64,000 nt of DNA from Asanoa sp040676615 (GTDB lineage: Bacteria; Actinomycetota; Actinomycetes; Mycobacteriales; Micromonosporaceae), in the NCBI RefSeq assembly GCF_040676615.1, contig NZ_JBFAPI010000002.1, positions 248,001 through 312,000 of the forward strand, in the 5' to 3' direction. Position 1 is the first letter of the stretch. Each line of letters begins with the position of its first letter. Shown piece by piece: positions 53,833 through 61,742 of this stretch. The notes beneath the pieces were generated by a model. The model had not been told where the DNA came from. It was given only the letters and a program-made list of their open reading frames with translations, and did not search any database. The position numbers were made by a program, and so were the translations under genes.

Positions 53833-55369
53833 CGGTGTGCCCGTCCTTCACCCCGGCGGCTTCCGTCGTGACGCCGGCCATCAGCAGACCGATCTCCTCG
53901 CGTGGCGTGTCCGGTGACACCACTGCGATCACCCGGCCCCGGTACATCACCGCGATCCGGTCGGAGAGCGCGAGCACCTCGTCGAGCTCGCTGGAGACCA
54001 GCAGCACGGCCGTGCCCTGCCCGCGCTCGTGGACGATCTGGCGGTGGATGAACTCGATCGACCCGACGTCGACGCCGCGGGTCGGCTGGGCGGCGATGAA
54101 CAGCTTGAGCGGCCGGGAGAACTCCCGGGCGACGATCACCTTCTGCTGGTTGCCGCCGGAGAGCGTGCCGACCGCGGCCTGGCCTGACGCGTCGGTGCGC
54201 ACGTCGAACTGCTCGACCCGCTCGCGGGCCGACTTGGCGATCGCGTCCGGCCGGATCACCCAGCGGGTGCCGAAGGGCTCGGTGTTGAAGATGTCGAGCA
54301 CCAGGTTCTCGGCCACCGTGAAGTCTTTGACCAGCCCGTCGACGCTGCGGTCCTCCGGGACGTAGCCGACGCCCTCGCGCAGGATCTCGCGGGTCGAGAG
54401 CCCGAGCGTCGGCCGGCCCTCGATCGTGGTGCGGCCGGCGACCACCGGGCGCAGGCCCATGATCGCCTCGATCAGCTCGGTCTGGCCGTTGCCTTGCACG
54501 CCCGCGACACCGAGCACCTCGCCGGCGCGCACGGTCAGGTCGACGCCGTCGACGGCGCGATGGCCGCGGTCGTCGTTGACGGCCAGGCCGGCCACTTCGA
54601 GCACGGCGGCGCCGGGCTCGACGGCGGGCTTGTCGACCCGGAGCAGCACCGACCGGCCGACCATCAGCGAGGCGAGTTCCTCTTCGCTGGTGTCGGGCGC
54701 CGCGGTGCCCACGGTGCGGCCGCGGCGGATCACGGTGATCCGGTCCGCGATCGCCTGCACCTCTTTGAGCTTGTGTGTGATGAAGACGATCGACTTTCCG
54801 GCGGCCTTGAGCGTGCGCATGACCTCGAGCAGGTCCTCGGTCTCCTGCGGGGTCAGCACGGCGGTCGGCTCGTCGAGGATCAGCAGGTCGACGTCGCGGG
54901 TCAGCGCCTTGACGATCTCGACCCGCTGCTGCACGCCGACCGGCAGGTCTTCGACCGTGCGGTCGGGGTCGACGGCCAGCCGGAAGCGGTCGGAGACCTC
55001 GCGGACCAGCTTGCGGGCGCGCCGCCGGTCGAGGAAGCCGATCGGGCCGCCGGTGGTCTGCTCGGCGCCGAGCATCACGTTCTCGGCGACGGTGAACACC
55101 GGCACGAGCATGAAGTGCTGGTGCACCATGCCGATGCCGGCCGCGATCGCGTCGCGCGGACCGCGGATCTGCACCGGCTTGTCGTCGACCAGGATCTCGC
55201 CCTCGTCGGGCTGGAGCAGCCCGTAGAGGACGTTCATCAGGGTCGACTTGCCGGCGCCGTTCTCGCCGAGCAGGGCATGGATCTCGCCGGGCTCGACGGT
55301 GAGGTGGATGTCGTCGTTGGCCACGAGGTCGCCGAAGCGCTTGGTGATGCCGCGCAGTTCGAGTCTCAG
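53825..55369 (-). CDS. Nucleoside ABC transporter ATPase (NupO/YufO-like), CTG start
   Basis: A 514-residue tandem-ATPase protein. The first domain has Walker A LLGENGAGKSTLMN and LLILDEPTAVLTPQE; the second has the degenerate GVQGNGQTELIEA and an intact signature GTLSGGNQQKVI. This is the RbsA/NupO double-cassette plan. The family normally begins with a beta strand such as LRLELRGITKRFG; here that sequence is encoded but no ATG, GTG or TTG precedes it. CTG at 55367-55369 is in frame, with GAGGAGG 5 bases upstream, so I take CTG as the start. A GTG at 55324 would cut off the first strand. Confidence 0.88.
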   Translation of the reverse strand: MRLELRGITKRFGDLVANDDIHLTVEPGEIHALLGENGAGKSTLMNVLYGLLQPDEGEILVDDKPVQIRGPRDAIAAGIGMVHQHFMLVPVFTVAENVMLGAEQTTGGPIGFLDRRRARKLVREVSDRFRLAVDPDRTVEDLPVGVQQRVEIVKALTRDVDLLILDEPTAVLTPQETEDLLEVMRTLKAAGKSIVFITHKLKEVQAIADRITVIRRGRTVGTAAPDTSEEELASLMVGRSVLLRVDKPAVEPGAAVLEVAGLAVNDDRGHRAVDGVDLTVRAGEVLGVAGVQGNGQTELIEAIMGLRPVVAGRTTIEGRPTLGLSTREILREGVGYVPEDRSVDGLVKDFTVAENLVLDIFNTEPFGTRWVIRPDAIAKSARERVEQFDVRTDASGQAAVGTLSGGNQQKVIVAREFSRPLKLFIAAQPTRGVDVGSIEFIHRQIVHERGQGTAVLLVSSELDEVLALSDRIAVMYRGRVIAVVSPDTPREEIGLLMAGVTTEAAGVKDGHTDD

Positions 55370-55427
55370 CGTGACCTCCTCGGGACGGTGTGGTGCGGAG
55401 AATTGTTCACGATCGGCCCTGGCCGGG

Positions 55428-55463
55428 GAACAGCCGGTCCCACCGGAGTGGGACCGGCTGTTC
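55428..55463 (-). promoter_or_regulatory. Intercistronic stem-loop between bmpA-like and ATPase genes
   Basis: GAACAGCCGGTCCCA-ccggag-TGGGACCGGCTGTTC is a perfect 15-bp stem, located after the binding-protein stop and 59 bp before the ATPase start in the direction of transcription. Without a T tract it may act as a partial terminator or as an mRNA-stability element that keeps binding protein in excess. Confidence 0.7.
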
Positions 55464-55476
55464 GGCCGGGTTCAGA

Positions 55477-56571
55477 TCACTTCGGCTGGGCCGGTGAGGT
55501 CACCTTGACGGTGCCCGCGATGATGTCGGCCTTCAGCTTGTCGACCTCGCCCTTGAGCTCGGGGCTGACCTTGGTGTCGAAGTCGTGGTAGGGCGCGATG
55601 GAGACACCGTTGTTCTCCAGCGTGCCCAGGTAGGAGCCGGTCAGCATGCCGGTGCTGTCGGCACCCTTGACCGCCGCCTCCTTGACCGCCTCGGGGATGT
55701 TCTTGACGACCGTGGTCAGGAACGAGGAGCAGTACTGCTGCGCGCTCTCGCAACCGTCGACGTCGACCCAGACGACCGAGTACTTGTTGCCCGCGTTGGC
55801 CGCGGTGCCCAGGCCCGTGCCGCCGGCGACCGGCATGATCACGTCAGCGCCCTGCGCCACGAAACCGTCCGAGAGCGCCTTGCCCTTGCCCTGGTCGGTG
55901 AAGCTCTGGGCGAACTGGCCCTTCTGGGTGGTCTTGTCCCAGCCGAGCACCTGGACCTTGTCGTTCTTCTGCTGGTTCCAGTAGGCGACGCCGTCGGCGA
56001 ACCCGTCCATGAAGATCGTGACCGGGGGAATCGGGAGGCCGCCGTAGGTGGCCACCTTCTTGGTCTTCGAGTAACCCGCGGACAGGTAGCCGGCGAGGAA
56101 CGCGGCCTGCGCGGTGTCGAACTGCATCGGGTACACGTTGGTCGCACCCGGGATCGCCGAGTCGACGATCGCGAACTGCTTGCTGGCGTTGGCCGACGCG
56201 ACCTGCTTGGTGGCGTCGCCCATCAGACCGCCGACGGCCAGGACGAAGTTGCAGTCCTGCTGCGCGAACTGCGTCAGGTTGGGCACGTAGTCGGCCTCGG
56301 CCTTGGACGACACGTTCTTGGGCGTGGCCAGCTTGTCGCTGTCGGCCTGCGCGTCCTGGAGGCCCTTCCACGCCGACGCGTTGAACGACCGGTCGTCGAT
56401 GCCGCCGATGTCGGTGACCATGCACGTCTTATAGGTGCCGGCGGCAGGGGCGGCACTGCTGTCGCCGGTGCCACTGCTGCTTTCCGGAGCGTCACCACAC
56501 GCGGCAAGGCCCGCCATAAGGCCACCCACCGCAAGTATCCCGACGATCCGCATCCCACGCACTGAGCGCAA
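55477..56571 (-). CDS. BmpA/PnrA family nucleoside-binding lipoprotein
   Basis: A 364-residue extracellular binding lipoprotein. The signal is RIVGILAVGGLMAGLAAC with the lipobox Cys at about residue 25. CMVTDIGGIDDRSFNASAWKGLQ is the BMP-family nucleoside-binding opening, and VVWVDVDGCESA is a further ligand contact. TTG 56569-56571 is the start favoured here because GGAAGGGAG lies 6 bases upstream; ATG 56587-56589 is in frame but lies within that RBS region. It is the first gene of the transporter operon and is followed by a strong stem-loop. Confidence 0.9.
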   Translation of the reverse strand: MRSVRGMRIVGILAVGGLMAGLAACGDAPESSSGTGDSSAAPAAGTYKTCMVTDIGGIDDRSFNASAWKGLQDAQADSDKLATPKNVSSKAEADYVPNLTQFAQQDCNFVLAVGGLMGDATKQVASANASKQFAIVDSAIPGATNVYPMQFDTAQAAFLAGYLSAGYSKTKKVATYGGLPIPPVTIFMDGFADGVAYWNQQKNDKVQVLGWDKTTQKGQFAQSFTDQGKGKALSDGFVAQGADVIMPVAGGTGLGTAANAGNKYSVVWVDVDGCESAQQYCSSFLTTVVKNIPEAVKEAAVKGADSTGMLTGSYLGTLENNGVSIAPYHDFDTKVSPELKGEVDKLKADIIAGTVKVTSPAQPK

Positions 56572-56736
56572 GACGGTCTCCCTTCCCATTACACACCGCA
56601 AGGGATGCGCGGTGAGTTCACGTTGCTCGGGAGCGTACGCCCAGCTACCGCGCGGAACGAAAATCCAGACTCGACTGTTGGATGGCCGTTACGCAGGCGT
56701 GACTTGCGGTTGAACGAAATCGCCCGGGCAGTTATG

Positions 56737-56784
56737 AAGGGCCCCTTCCCAGCGGTTTCCGCATAGGAAGGGACCCTTGTTAAC
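56737..56784. repeat. GAAGGGCCCCTTCC-type interspersed repeat
   Basis: GAAGGGCCCCTTCC (a near-palindrome) and, 16 bases on, GGAAGGGACCCTTGTTAAC form an imperfect pair. From memory, similar AAGGGGCCCTTCCT/TTAAC elements recur in Micromonosporaceae intergenic regions. It lies between bmpA-like and the TetR-controlled gene; other copies in the genome were not searchable. Confidence 0.55.
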
Positions 56785-56793
56785 CGATGTCGC

Positions 56794-57768
56794 TCAGAGC
56801 GCAGCGGGCACGCGAGCCGCGGGGTCCTGCGCCGGTGTGGGTCGGCGGGTGCGGACGGCGCCGGCCAGCGCCAGCAGGAGGCCGAGTGCGGCGTATGCGA
56901 GCAGCACCCAGGCCGGCCCGGCGGCGCCGGCCCCGTCGAAGAACGCCGTCGACCGGAGCAACGAGCCGCCGGCACCGATCGGCAGGAACTGGCCGACCGC
57001 ACCCCACGGCTGGGGCAGCAACTCGGGCGCCGCGCTGACCGCCGACAGCGGGTTGCCGACCAGGAACACCGCGAGCACCGCCAGCCCGATGCCGGGCCGC
57101 CCGGCGACCGCGCCGAGCCCGGTCACGGTGCCGGCGACGGCCGTGGCGAACAGCCCGATCGCGGCCGCGTTGAGCAGGTAGTCGCCGGTCAGCACGCCGA
57201 GCCACTGCTGCAGCACCAGCGGTGCGACCGCGCCGGCGAGCACCCCGAAGACGAGCACGCCGGCGAACCGGGCCCAGTGGCCGCGGACCAGCAGGGCCAG
57301 CGCGGCGCCGGCGGCCAGCGCGGTGAGGGCCAGCGGGAGGAAGCCGGACGCGAAACCGGCGCCGCGCGGGTCGTCGGGTGAGCCGGGCGCGATGTCGGTC
57401 ACCGGCGCGTTCATCCCGGCGGCGGCCTGGCCGACGAGTTGGGCGACGGTCGGGCTGGCGCCGCTCGCGGTGTGCACGGCGGGCCCGGTCGGGCCGATGA
57501 CGAACGCCGCGTAGGCCTGGTGGTCACGCAGCAGCGCGTCGGCGGCGGCCGCGTCCGGTGCCCGGGTGATCTCGAACGCGCCCGGCGGCAGGTGTGCGAC
57601 CAGCGACTCGGCGGCGGGCGCCGGCCCGGCGACGACCACGGGCAGGTCGCGCGGGCCGAGGTTGGCGGCGGGCGCCGCGAAGAGCGGGACGAGCAGAGCC
57701 TGCGCGACCACGATGCCGACCCCGATGAGGACGGCGATCAGGAGCGGCGGGCGACCCTGGCGAGGCAT
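56794..57768 (-). CDS. Membrane protein, YhgE/ABC-2-like permease
   Basis: A 324-residue protein: one N-terminal helix (about 8-30), an extracytoplasmic domain of about 100 residues (LPVVVAGPAPAAESLVAHL onward), then five hydrophobic segments from about 145 to 310. This one-plus-five layout is that of YhgE/Pip and ABC-2 transporter membrane proteins. No ATPase gene is adjacent. ATG 57766-57768 follows AAGGAG; an ATG at 57774 lies within the RBS. The divergent TetR gene and the shared 18-bp operators indicate that it is the regulator's target, perhaps a drug or lipid exporter. Confidence 0.75.
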   Translation of the reverse strand: MPRQGRPPLLIAVLIGVGIVVAQALLVPLFAAPAANLGPRDLPVVVAGPAPAAESLVAHLPPGAFEITRAPDAAAADALLRDHQAYAAFVIGPTGPAVHTASGASPTVAQLVGQAAAGMNAPVTDIAPGSPDDPRGAGFASGFLPLALTALAAGAALALLVRGHWARFAGVLVFGVLAGAVAPLVLQQWLGVLTGDYLLNAAAIGLFATAVAGTVTGLGAVAGRPGIGLAVLAVFLVGNPLSAVSAAPELLPQPWGAVGQFLPIGAGGSLLRSTAFFDGAGAAGPAWVLLAYAALGLLLALAGAVRTRRPTPAQDPAARVPAAL

Positions 57769-57780
57769 GACCATCTCCTT

Positions 57781-57859
57781 AAAACGAATGCTCGTTCTCC
57801 TTCAATGGTCCGAGGATCCCATCGATGGCTGTCGGTAGTCAAGAACGAGCGTTCGTTTT
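57781..57859. promoter_or_regulatory. Paired TetR operators in the divergent promoter
   Basis: AGAACGAGCRTTCGTTTT occurs twice, 17 of 18 bases identical: at 57842-57859 on the plus strand and at 57781-57798 on the minus strand. Each copy contains an AACGA/TCGTT dyad. The copies lie directly in front of the membrane-protein and TetR starts, so one regulator could repress both genes. Confidence 0.8.
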
Positions 57860-57871
57860 AAGATGTAACCC

Positions 57872-58459
57872 ATGCCACGCGTCTCCGAAGCCCACCTCGC
57901 TGCCCGCCGACAGCAGATCCTCGACGCCGCGCAGCGGTGCTTCACCCGCGACGGCTTCCACAACACGTCGATGCAGGACGTGATCGCCGAGGCCGACCTC
58001 TCGGTCGGCGCGGTCTACCGCTACTTCAAGAGCAAGAACGAGCTGATCACCTCGATCGCCGAGTCGGTGATCGACGCGGCCTCGGAGATGTTCGAGGATC
58101 TCGCCCGGCACGAGCCACCGCTGGCGCCGACCGAGGCGGTCGAGCGGGCCGTCGAGTTCGTCGAGCGCGAGACCGGCCCCGACGGGCTGCTCCGGATCGC
58201 CCTGCAGGTCTGGGCCGAGGCGATGCGCGACCCGGCGCTGGCGGCGTTCGTCTTCGACGCCTACACCCGGATGCGCGGTCACTTCACGCTGCTGGCCACG
58301 CGGGCCCGCGACGCCGGTCGACTGCCGGCCGACGCCGACGTCGAGGCCGTCGGCGCGGTGCTGTTCGGCACGGTCCCGGGCTACGCGCTGCAGCGGATGC
58401 TGGCGGCCGGCCCCGACCCGAAGACCTACATCGCCGGCCTGCGCGCCCTGACTTCCTGA
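57872..58459 (+). CDS. TetR family transcriptional repressor
   Basis: A 195-residue repressor. The DNA-binding part is AARRQQILDAAQRCFTRDGFHNTSMQDVIAEADLSVGAVYRYF in its usual layout (residues about 8-50, helix-turn-helix at 32-51). The helical C-terminal half (FDAYTRMRGHFTLLATRARDAG) is the ligand and dimer domain; its ligand is unknown. ATG 57872 starts MPRVSEAHL, 12 bases after the right operator. It is divergent from its likely target gene and followed after 18 bp by the LacI gene. Confidence 0.92.
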   Translation: MPRVSEAHLAARRQQILDAAQRCFTRDGFHNTSMQDVIAEADLSVGAVYRYFKSKNELITSIAESVIDAASEMFEDLARHEPPLAPTEAVERAVEFVERETGPDGLLRIALQVWAEAMRDPALAAFVFDAYTRMRGHFTLLATRARDAGRLPADADVEAVGAVLFGTVPGYALQRMLAAGPDPKTYIAGLRALTS

Positions 58460-58477
58460 CCGAATACCCTGCACAGC

Positions 58478-59497
58478 ATGCGTGCCCGCCTGTCCGACAT
58501 CGCGCTCCGGGCGCGGGTCAGCGAGGCGACCGTCTCCCGGGTGCTCAACGACAAGCCCGGGGTCTCCCCGGACACCCGGGAAACCGTCCTCGCGGCCCTC
58601 GACGCGCTCGGCCTCGAGCGCCCCGCCCGGCTGCGCAGGCGCAGCGCGGGCCTGGTCGGCCTGGTGGTGCCGGAGCTCAACAACCCGATCTTCCCGGAGT
58701 TCGCGCAGACGATCGAGTCGGCGCTGGCGCAGCGCGGCTACACGGTCGTGCTGTGCACCCAGACCCCGGGTGGGGTGACCGAGGACGAATACGTCGAGAT
58801 CCTGCTCGACCGCCAGGTCAACGGCATCGTGTTCGTCTCCGGCCTGCACGCCGACGCGACCGGCGACCACGAGCGCTATCGCCGGCTGGTCGCCCGGGAG
58901 CTGCCGATCGTGCTGGTCAACGGCTACGTGCCGGGCCTGGCGGCGCCGTTCGTCTCCCCCGACGAGCAGGCCGCCGCCGAGTTGGCCGTCGCCTACCTGG
59001 CCGCGCTCGGCCACAGCCGGATCGGCCTGATCAGCGGGCCGGACCGGTTCCTGCCGGTGCGCCGCAAGATCGAGGGCTACCGCGCCGCGATGCGGGCACA
59101 GGGAAGCCTCTCCGAGGAGGAGGTCGGCGGGCTGATCTCGTTGTCGCTCTTCGGCGTCGAGGGTGGCGAGGCCGCCACCCACCGGCTCCTCGACGCCGAG
59201 GTCACCGGCATCGTCTGCGGCTCCGACATGATGGCCCTCGGCGCGATCCGCTGCGCCCGGCGCCGCGGCCTGCGGGTGCCCGACGACGTCTCGGTGGTCG
59301 GCTACGACGGTTCGCCGCTGATGGCGTTCACCGACCCGCCGCTGACCACGGTCCGGCAGCCGGTCGAGGCGATGGCGGTGGCGGCGGTGCGGGCGCTGGT
59401 CGACGAGATCGAAGGGCACGCCGCACCGCATTCGGAGTATCTGTTCCGCCCGGAACTCGTCGTCCGTTCGTCGACCGGGATCGCCAGGACGCACTGA
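58478..59497 (+). CDS. LacI family transcriptional regulator
   Basis: A 339-residue repressor. LSDIALRARVSEATVSRVLNDKPGVSPDTRE is the LacI helix-turn-helix plus hinge approach; residues 60-335 are the sugar-binding fold with VGLVVPELNNPIFPEFAQ and GIVCGSDMMALGAIR. It is probably the maltose/alpha-glucoside regulator, because the GH13 glucosidase gene follows and a palindrome of the type bound by LacI proteins (GCTTGCGCAAGC) lies between them. ATG 58478 begins MRARLSDIA. Confidence 0.92.
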   Translation: MRARLSDIALRARVSEATVSRVLNDKPGVSPDTRETVLAALDALGLERPARLRRRSAGLVGLVVPELNNPIFPEFAQTIESALAQRGYTVVLCTQTPGGVTEDEYVEILLDRQVNGIVFVSGLHADATGDHERYRRLVARELPIVLVNGYVPGLAAPFVSPDEQAAAELAVAYLAALGHSRIGLISGPDRFLPVRRKIEGYRAAMRAQGSLSEEEVGGLISLSLFGVEGGEAATHRLLDAEVTGIVCGSDMMALGAIRCARRRGLRVPDDVSVVGYDGSPLMAFTDPPLTTVRQPVEAMAVAAVRALVDEIEGHAAPHSEYLFRPELVVRSSTGIARTH

Positions 59498-59505
59498 AAG
59501 CGCTC

Positions 59506-59567
59506 CTTGCGAAGCTTGCGCAAGCCCTGTCGGGTCCTTGCAGTCACGAGGTTGTTTCCGGCATGCT
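59506..59567 (+). promoter_or_regulatory. LacI-type operator and alpha-glucosidase promoter
   Basis: CTTGCGAAG (59506-59514) touches a perfect 12-bp palindrome GCTTGCGCAAGC (59514-59525). TTGCAG (59538-59543) and CATGCT (59562-59567), 18 bases apart, form a plausible -35/-10 pair, and the -10 ends 6 bases before GTG 59574. The operator would sit just upstream of the promoter. Confidence 0.6.
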
Positions 59568-59573
59568 TCTTCG

Positions 59574-61190
59574 GTGCCAAGGGAACAGGGGCAATTCGCA
59601 GTCAATGCGGATGAAGCAGGCGCTGACTGGTGGCGGGACGCGGTCGTCTACCAGGTCTACGTGCGCAGTTTCGCCGACTCCAACGGTGACGGCATCGGCG
59701 ATCTAGCCGGTCTCCGCGACCGCCTGCCCTATCTACGGGACCTCGGCGTGGACGCGATCTGGCTCACGCCGTTCTACCGCTCGCCGATGATCGACGGCGG
59801 CTACGACGTGACCGACTACCGCACCGTCGACCCGATGTTCGGCGACCTCGACGACTTCGACGCGATGACCGCCGACGCGCACGCGCTCGGCCTGCGGGTG
59901 ATCATCGACGTGGTGCCCAACCACACCTCCAGCGCGCACGCCTGGTTCCAGGCCGCGCTGGCCGCGGCGCCGGGCTCGCCCGAGCGCGAGCGCTACCTGT
60001 TCCGTGACGGCCGCGGGCCGGACGGCGCCGAGCCGCCGAACGACTGGGAGTCGATCTTCGGCGGCGACGCCTGGACCCGGGTCCCGGACGGCCAGTGGTA
60101 CCTGCACATCTTCGACCCCGAGCAGCCCGACCTGAACTGGGAGCTGCCCGAGGTGCGGGCCGAGTTCGAAGACATCCTGCGGTTCTGGCTCGACCGGGGC
60201 GTCGACGGCTTCCGGGTCGACGTGGCGCACGGCAACATCAAGGCGCCCGGACTGCCCGACGTGGGCTACAGCAGCAGGACCGGGCGCAACCAGCGGCAGA
60301 GCCGGCTGCTCGAGGGCACCGTGCTGCCCTACTTCGACCAGGACGGCGTACACGAGATCTACCGGTCCTGGCGGCGGATCCTGGACAGCTACCCGGGCCG
60401 GATGGCGGTCGCCGAGGCGTGGGCGTCGACGCCCGAACGGCTGGCCCGCTACGTCGGCCCCGACGAGTTGCACCAGGTCTTCAACTTCGACTTCCTGCAC
60501 GCGACCTGGAGCGTCGACTCGTTCCGCAAGGTGATCGACACCGCGCTCGCCGAGGCCAACCTGGTCGGCGCGCCGACCACCTGGGTGCTGTCCAACCACG
60601 ACAAGCGGCGACACGTCACGCGGTACGGCAGTGGCGAGGTCGGCCTGCGCCGGGGCCGGGCCGCGGCGCTGATGATGCTCGCCCTCCCCGGCGTCGCCTA
60701 TCTCTACCAGGGCGAGGAACTCGGCCTCGAAGAGGTCCTCGACATCCCCGACGAGCTGCGGCAGGACCCGGCCTTCCGGCGCACGGGCGAGAGCCGCGAC
60801 GGCTGCCGGGTGCCGCTGCCCTGGGCCGGCCAGACCGCGCCCTACGGGTTCGGCACCGGCGGTAGCTGGCTGCCGGCCCCGGCCACCTGGGCCGGTCGCA
60901 CCGTGGCCGCGCAGGACGGCGTCGCCGGCTCGACGCTCGAGCTCTACCGGGCCGCGCTGCGGCTGCGCCGGGCCGAGACGGCGCTGGGCGGCGGCGAGCT
61001 GACCTGGCTGCAGGCCGAACCTGGGGTGCTGGCGTTCCGCCGCGGCGAGCTGACCTGCGTGGTCAACCTCGGCAGCGAGCCGGTCGACGTGCGCCGCTAC
61101 GGCGCTCCGATCCTCGCCAGCGAGCCCCTCGACGAAGACTTGCTGCCGGTCGACGGCGCGGCCTGGTTGAAACCGGTGCCCTTGGGGTAA
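59574..61190 (+). CDS. GH13 alpha-glucosidase (oligo-1,6-glucosidase-like)
   Basis: A 538-residue glycoside hydrolase, cytosolic (no signal peptide). DWWRDAVVYQVYVRSFADSN opens the barrel, DVVPNHTS is region I, GFRVDVAHG has the nucleophile Asp216, VAEAWAS the acid Glu281 and LSNHDKRR the third Asp343. The pattern is that of the alpha-glucosidase/oligo-1,6-glucosidase subfamily, which cleaves maltose, isomaltose or sucrose-like sugars. GTG 59574 is the only reasonable in-frame start near the conserved opening; it lacks a Shine-Dalgarno and sits at the predicted transcription start. Probably controlled by the upstream LacI protein. Confidence 0.92.
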   Translation: MPREQGQFAVNADEAGADWWRDAVVYQVYVRSFADSNGDGIGDLAGLRDRLPYLRDLGVDAIWLTPFYRSPMIDGGYDVTDYRTVDPMFGDLDDFDAMTADAHALGLRVIIDVVPNHTSSAHAWFQAALAAAPGSPERERYLFRDGRGPDGAEPPNDWESIFGGDAWTRVPDGQWYLHIFDPEQPDLNWELPEVRAEFEDILRFWLDRGVDGFRVDVAHGNIKAPGLPDVGYSSRTGRNQRQSRLLEGTVLPYFDQDGVHEIYRSWRRILDSYPGRMAVAEAWASTPERLARYVGPDELHQVFNFDFLHATWSVDSFRKVIDTALAEANLVGAPTTWVLSNHDKRRHVTRYGSGEVGLRRGRAAALMMLALPGVAYLYQGEELGLEEVLDIPDELRQDPAFRRTGESRDGCRVPLPWAGQTAPYGFGTGGSWLPAPATWAGRTVAAQDGVAGSTLELYRAALRLRRAETALGGGELTWLQAEPGVLAFRRGELTCVVNLGSEPVDVRRYGAPILASEPLDEDLLPVDGAAWLKPVPLG

Positions 61191-61194
61191 CCCA

Positions 61195-61267
61195 TTACCC
61201 ACGAGGCCCCTGTGGTGGGGGTGTGGTGGGTAAGTGCCCCGGCGTCGACTCGCGTCCGCCGGGGCAC
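61195..61267. terminator. Two stem-loops between the alpha-glucosidase and the convergent gene
   Basis: The first, TTACCCAC...GTGGGTAA (61195-61233), has an inner GCCCC/GGGGG pairing. The second, GTGCCCCGGCG-N12-CGCCGGGGCAC (61234-61267), is a perfect 11-bp stem. They lie between two convergent stops and can end transcription from both sides. Confidence 0.75.
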
Positions 61268-61276
61268 CGCCATGTC

Positions 61277-61735
61277 TCAGGGGTTGTCGGCCCGGGGCGC
61301 GGTGAGCTTGGCCGCGATCCGGCCCCAGCCGGCCATCAGCTGGTCGGGATTGGGCGGCGGGAGGGCGTGCCCCTCGTAGTCGAGGCCCTCGTCCTCGCCG
61401 CCGGTCTCGCCGTCGAGCCCCGCGTCTTCCAGGTCGAGGTCGTCGAGCGAGCCGTCGGACGGGCGCTCCTCGTGCAGCGCCGCGATCCGGGCCGCCTCGA
61501 TCTCGCCGCGGATCTCGTCGGTGGAGATGTGCGGCATCAGCGGCTCGACGACGGCCATCAACTCCTCGTCGGCCACCACCGACTGGGCCAGCGCCAGCGC
61601 GTGCGGGCGCTCGTAGGGCCCGCTCACGATCGGCTCCCATTCTTCGTCGTCGGCCAGCGGGCCGAACGTGATGATCCACGGCAGCTCGTGGAGCGGCGAG
61701 TCGTCGGGCAGCCGCAAGGTCACCAGTGCACCCAT
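61277..61735 (-). CDS. Small acidic protein of unknown function
   Basis: A 152-residue protein. Residues 1-85 look folded (VTLRLPDDSPLHELPWIITFGPL, EWEPIVSGPYERPHALALAQSVV); residues 95-125 are very acidic and Gly-rich (DLEDAGLDGETGGEDEG), and the end (MAGWGRIAAKL) is a short helix. No motif is recognised. ATG 61733-61735 is taken because the folded part begins there; a GTG four codons on is an alternative. It starts 7 bp after the stop of the YihY gene on the same strand and may be cotranscribed with it. Confidence 0.75.
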   Translation of the reverse strand: MGALVTLRLPDDSPLHELPWIITFGPLADDEEWEPIVSGPYERPHALALAQSVVADEELMAVVEPLMPHISTDEIRGEIEAARIAALHEERPSDGSLDDLDLEDAGLDGETGGEDEGLDYEGHALPPPNPDQLMAGWGRIAAKLTAPRADNP

Positions 61736-61742
61736 CCGACCA

